In this document: piece after piece, positions 59,848-64,000 of the stretch
Layout: the number at the start of each line of letters is the position of its first letter
Numbering within the stretch: the first letter of the stretch is position 1
Assembly (NCBI GenBank): GCA_030015575.1
Contig: CM057338.1
Coordinates: forward strand, 129,419,546 to 129,483,545
From: Agapanthus africanus
Lineage: Eukaryota; Streptophyta; Magnoliopsida; Asparagales; Amaryllidaceae
Reading direction: 5' to 3'
Length of the DNA: 64,000 nucleotides
Translations under genes and position numbers: made by a program
The notes under the pieces: generated by a model
Seen by the model: only the letters and a program-made list of their open reading frames with translations
What the model was told of the DNA's origin: nothing
Databases searched by the model: none

Positions 59848-62698
59848 TGTAACACCCTAGAACTTAAGTACAGTAAATAATAGTATCAATTTAATTTTTT
59901 TCTCAAATAAAATTATTATTTTTATTATTGGAGTTTAATATTTTTAGTTAAAATAAAACATATAATTATGGTTTTCTAAGTTTGTTAATTAAATGATAAT
60001 TAGTATTTAGAAATTGTTTTATAATCAAATAGTATCATATTTTAATATACTTATAATATTTTAGTGTCTACTTTAGTTTTGTAACTAAATAGATAATAAT
60101 AGTATAATTGTTTTAACAAAATATATTTAGTATTTAAATTTGTTTGATAACTTATTAACCTCTTATTTAATTTGCATCTAATATATTTTCAAATATTAGT
60201 TTATATAACCAAATATATTATGGTTGTCTAAGTAGTTATGATATTTAACATTTAAAAAGTTGTTTTCCTAAATCTAGTATTATTTTATCTCTTTTAAACC
60301 AACCCTAATCTATTTATACAAACATATCATATTTTAAATTAATTTATATATTTTACCTTCTCAAACAAATCTATACCTATTTTAATCATATACACATTTA
60401 AACTAATATACACACATCAGACAACCTTTACAAACTCGCATATAATTTAATCTCTTTAATAGCACTTGGATCTCTCTTCAAATATATTTCTTTCCTCAAT
60501 ATTTTTTTCTCCTACCTTATAACAATTTTACATATACTCATCATTATCTCTTCCTTCTTATATAAATCAACATTCTCTCTCTTTCCCATCACAATATTTT
60601 CTTCTTCTTCTTCAAAATTAGTCGAGCCATCAAAATTTGGAGATTTGCTTCGTGACGCCATGTTTTTTGTCTCCGAGGCAAGTACTTTTGCCCTCTAATT
60701 TAGTCGATACAATATCGGCAATTTTTTAAATAAATTAACTTACAATATTTAAATAAAATTATAATATTATGTCGCATCATTAATATATCCTATAATACTT
60801 GTACATATGATGAAAACCCTACGATCTAGAGAACCCATTAATCCATTCATCACGTGAACAATTGTAAAAGTGCAAGCATAATAAAATAATTATTAACATG
60901 TAGATGCGGTTTAATATATAAAAAACTTTATAAGTAATTATATGTTTCTGTTGTAACCCCATTGGTATACACTAGTATGCAAAATATCAACACTTATACC
61001 CTAATCTATAATATAAAAATATACAATTATTACTGTTAATTAATAAATGCTCTGGGCTTAATATTTAATATATATAAATTGAACTTTCTACACTGCCACT
61101 CCTTATAACATCACTGCACTCTATGTGCCTTAATCATATAAATTATATTGACACTATAATTTGTATTAATATTTTCTGTAATCACATGATTATAAAACTA
61201 ATTACTAGCACTTACATGATGACTAGTCAATTCGTCACTTAGTTAATCTGTCGTTTATTTTATCTTACTTACTACTATCAAGTAATTATACCGCTTTATG
61301 CATCTGTAATTTGTCATTCCTATTTAACTATGATTAACCCTTTAAATCATGTTCTAGATTATATCCGATGCAATAAATAAATCCGGATGTTAAATATAGA
61401 TACTTGCATATTTATGTAGAGTTTTGTTTACATTTTTGACTTTATCATATCATATCGCATATATTTAACATTTTACTTGAGACTATTATTGTCAACATAC
61501 TTGAGCAACTCTAACATGCTATTCTTGTTTATGGACACTATCATATTATAACTACCGTACTTGACATGCCATGACTACTCATTATTCCATTCTACTCATT
61601 AAAACGATATCTCTAATTAGAATACTGAATTATATACCATAACACAATCTATACAGTTACAAGTTCCATTTCCGTACAATTAACATGATATTACAAGTGC
61701 ATGTCCAGTCGGCATTCCTAATTAGTGATTCAGTTTACTGTCATGTTGGTTATAAATATGCAGGGTGTTGGGGTAGTTTGAGTGTGCTTTCGTTCAACAG
61801 GATCTCAAAAGTCTCATTGCTGGCAGCTCAGACCGGGCTATATCGGTCACTTGTTCACACAGCTCGTACCGGGCTATATCGGTTATTGGAGCTCGTACCG
61901 GGCTATATCGGTCACATGTTGATTAGCTGGTATCGGGCTTTAAATGGTCATATGTTACTATTATCGGTACCGGGTTTTATACGGTCACTTGTTCATTCCA
62001 CAGTTGGGCCCGTATTTCCTTGCCCTCGAGGCCCTACCTTTAGATTGGGAATACTTCTGCAGAGATTGACGTACATACTCGAACTCACGATAGGATAGAT
62101 TACTTTTTCAATGATCAGCTAGGATATGACTTGACCGACTTAATCTGTTTACATGTTTGCTTCATATTACTGTCATATCTATCTACATGTGCACTCGGGT
62201 TTCACTACACTCACATATTTATGCTATCACATATACACACACTATTACGATTGAGCACTTGTTGGAATGTTCTGACATCCCTGGAACTTGCTATCAGGTT
62301 TAAAGACTGATTTACTGGCAGAGCATGATCAGAGTGACTTTTAGAAGGTTGCCGAAGATCAATAGTATTTACAGGTTTATTTCTATTTTATTTCAGTTGA
62401 TGTTAGAATGTGTACCTTCGCGAGACATTAGACATGATGTATCTTTATTTTGGATTATGTATTTCATTTATTCGGATCTTTATCTTTCATGGATATTTTA
62501 TTGGATCTATCATCTTGTGATTCCATTTTTAATATTACTCGTTATTCTTGCAGCATGATATTAGTATTATATCTTGGATATTATCGTACAGATTTAGCTA
62601 GAGCCTTAAGTGTGACTATAGCAAGGCGATTTCCTCTTGTCTAGGAGTACTGACGGTTTCGGTCCATATTTCCGTATTCTGGAAATTGGGGTGTTACA
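59848..62698 (+). mobile_element. Solo chromovirus-type LTR with perfect 5-bp target duplication
   Basis: From tgtaacaccctagaac to ..aaattggggtgttaca, 2851 bp, flanked by tctgt on both sides (59843-59847, 62699-62703). Both ends match the chromovirus LTR at 31694-37384. AT-rich, with a tctcttcc and tatataaatc promoter-like stretch near 60548-60570. No internal region adjoins. The forward frames 61685-62098 and 62325-62558 are chance openings. Confidence 0.88.
61825..61995 (+). repeat. Tandem accgggctatatcggtcac repeats in the solo LTR
   Basis: Five copies, the first three near-perfect (gaccgggctatatcggtcac, taccgggctatatcggttat, taccgggctatatcggtcac), the last two degraded, at a period of about 35-45 bp. 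Each is a partial dyad (accg..cggt). Confidence 0.85.
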
Positions 62699-62703
62699 TC
62701 TGT

Positions 62704-63400
62704 CATGCTGAAACGCTCCAAAACTTTCTCAACATACCGCTGTTGAGACAGGTATAGTTTTCCTCCTTTGCAATCACGCCTGATCTCCATACCAAGTATC
62801 TTTTTGGCCGCTCCCAAATCCTTAATCTCAAACTTACCTTTCAACTGTTCCTTCAATATAATATCAACCATATATCTTGCTTCTATCAATATATCAATAT
62901 AGAGTAGCAAATATATGAAAGAACTATCGGCAAGATTCTTCGAATATACACAAATGTCGTCCATACTTCTCGTAAACCCTATTTCTTTCCCCAAGGATTC
63001 GAACTTCTTATACCAACGTTTTGGTGACTGCTTCAAACCGTCGAAAGACTTCTCTAACAAACAAACGTAGTCTTCTTTTCCTTCTACTTCAAAACCTTCG
63101 AGCTGTTGCATGTAAATTTTCTCTACCAAATCACCGTGCAAGAATATAGTCTTCATATCGAGTTGTTCAAGCCCCAAATCTTCAATAGCTACCAAACCGA
63201 GTAAGACACGTATAGAGGTGTTTAACGACCGGAGAAAATACCTCAGAGAAGTCAACTCCCCGCACCTGCGAATATCCTTTAGCTACCAACCGCGTCTTAT
63301 ATCTTGTATCAATCACCCCTTGGTCATCTTCTTTCTTCTTGAAAACCCACTTGCAGCCAACTATCTTCTTTCCTTTTACGGGCTTCACGAGCTTCTAAGT
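62704..63400 (-). pseudogene. Reverse transcriptase region of the Copia element
   Basis: Reverse frames read [20 protein letters not shown], then [20 protein letters not shown] (63388-63200), then LEQLDMKTIFLHGDLVEKIY, KSFDGLKQSPKRWYKKFESL and KGKFEIKDLGAAKKILGMEI (63255-62704). Standard Copia RT. Broken fossil. Confidence 0.9.
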
Positions 63401-63779
63401 TTGGTTCTTGTGAAGAGACCCAATCTCTTCATTTATAATGACTAACCAACGAGCTGCTTCATCGGATGAGATGGCTTCTTTATAGCTTGTCGGCTCGCTA
63501 CTATCAACCGTCTTTGCAACAGACAGAGCATACGCCACTAGGTTATCGTAACCATACCTCTATGGCGATCTAATATCCTTACTCTGTCAATCACGAGCAA
63601 GGAAATACTCCTCATCATGGAACTGCTCATCTTGAGCTTCTTCAGATGATGGTGAAAGAAAGATCTCCTGCGAACCCGATCTCTCACCGATCTCAATATG
63701 AACTCTCGGCTCATTTTTCTTCGAATCGTCTTCAACTGGAGATTCCTTGTTGTTCGGTTTCAATATAGCAGATTCATCA

Positions 63780-64000
63780 AACGTCGCATCTCAGTTAATC
63801 ATAAATTTAGACGACTTTGGATCTGAACATCATAACATATAATCCTCAACACCAGTAGCATAACCGAAAAATACATTTTTTCGCTCGGGGATCCAACTTA
63901 CCTTCACGGCAATGTGCATAAGCGGGGCAAACAAACATCTTAAATGTTGAATAATCAGCGTGTTTTCCCAACCATACCTGCTCCGGTATCTTACAACCTA
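63780..64000 (-). pseudogene. Integrase end of the Copia element
   Basis: Reverse strand reads the segment PEQVWLGKHADYSTFKMFVC, then VGYATGVEDY-like wording and KFMI, the usual C-terminal part of Copia integrase (KCxFLGY region). Continues past the window edge. 63400-63780 between it and RT is a charged linker. Confidence 0.7.

Larger units (their letters stand above)
55478..64000 (-). mobile_element. Ty1/Copia element, reverse strand, runs off the right end
   Basis: From right to left: integrase end (64000-about 63780), a linker, RT (about 63400-62704), RT/connection tail (59826-about 59590), RNase H (56709-56214) and 3' LTR (56130-55478). It is interrupted by two solo LTRs. The left flank caatc (55473-55477) would be the target duplication if the other end matches. 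The left LTR edge lies 114 bp from the myosin exon ending at 55363. Broken in a handful of places besides the insertions; older than both solo LTRs. Confidence 0.85.

Noticed and set aside
61685-62098. Forward 137-codon frame
   Set aside because: Lies in a solo LTR and crosses its tandem repeats; no domain.

Overview
The window looks like nuclear DNA of a flowering plant, most likely a eudicot. Two host genes have plant-type introns with GT..AG borders, and about two thirds of the sequence is nested LTR retrotransposons, with plant RTE LINEs and a Stowaway MITE. I could not place the species. No tRNA, rRNA or CRISPR features were seen.

Left third (1-29523): one Ty3/Gypsy Tat-lineage element, called H here, carries an unrelated-strand (antisense) plant-mobile-domain reading frame. 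A second Tat element, called G (7827-22462), lies inside it, flanked by the 5-bp target duplication gtaat. G holds gag, reverse transcriptase, RNase H, archaeal-type RNase H and integrase parts, then a long repeat-rich 3' region. Between the left LTR of H and G sits an extra LTR (4144-6670) plus a second copy of 1.16 kb of H. The extra LTR starts like G and ends like the left LTR of H, as expected from unequal crossing-over between the two.

Middle left (29524-38312): the reverse-strand remains of a Tekay/Del-like chromovirus, whose own LTR (31694-37384) is interrupted by a solo Tat-type LTR (33927-36815), then a fragment of another LTR end.

Centre (38313-55477): the gene-bearing part. NRPB12, the 51-residue zinc-ribbon subunit of plant RNA polymerases, runs forward in three exons (39621-45652) with a 5.8-kb second intron full of small transposons. 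Converging on it from the other side is the 3' half of a class VIII myosin gene (49900-55363, reverse strand: IQ motifs and coiled-coil tail). A degenerate AT-rich minisatellite separates the two 3' ends. Each gene has a copy of the same RTE LINE in an intron, both with clear target site duplications.

Right (55478-64000): a reverse-strand Ty1/Copia element inserted about 110 bp from a myosin exon and running past the window end. It is itself interrupted by two solo LTRs (56715-59584, Tat-type; 59848-62698, chromovirus-type). The motor-domain exons of the myosin must lie beyond the window, or the gene is broken there.

The strongest unexplained signals are structural. The Tat LTRs are built almost end to end from tiny hairpins (5-8 bp stems, 2-5 nt loops). 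The 3' region of G has three blocks of five hairpins whose arms differ but stay paired while the loops are conserved. All seven Tat-type LTRs carry tandem GGAC-N6-GTCC dyads. These are all readings by eye; no alignment or folding program was run.
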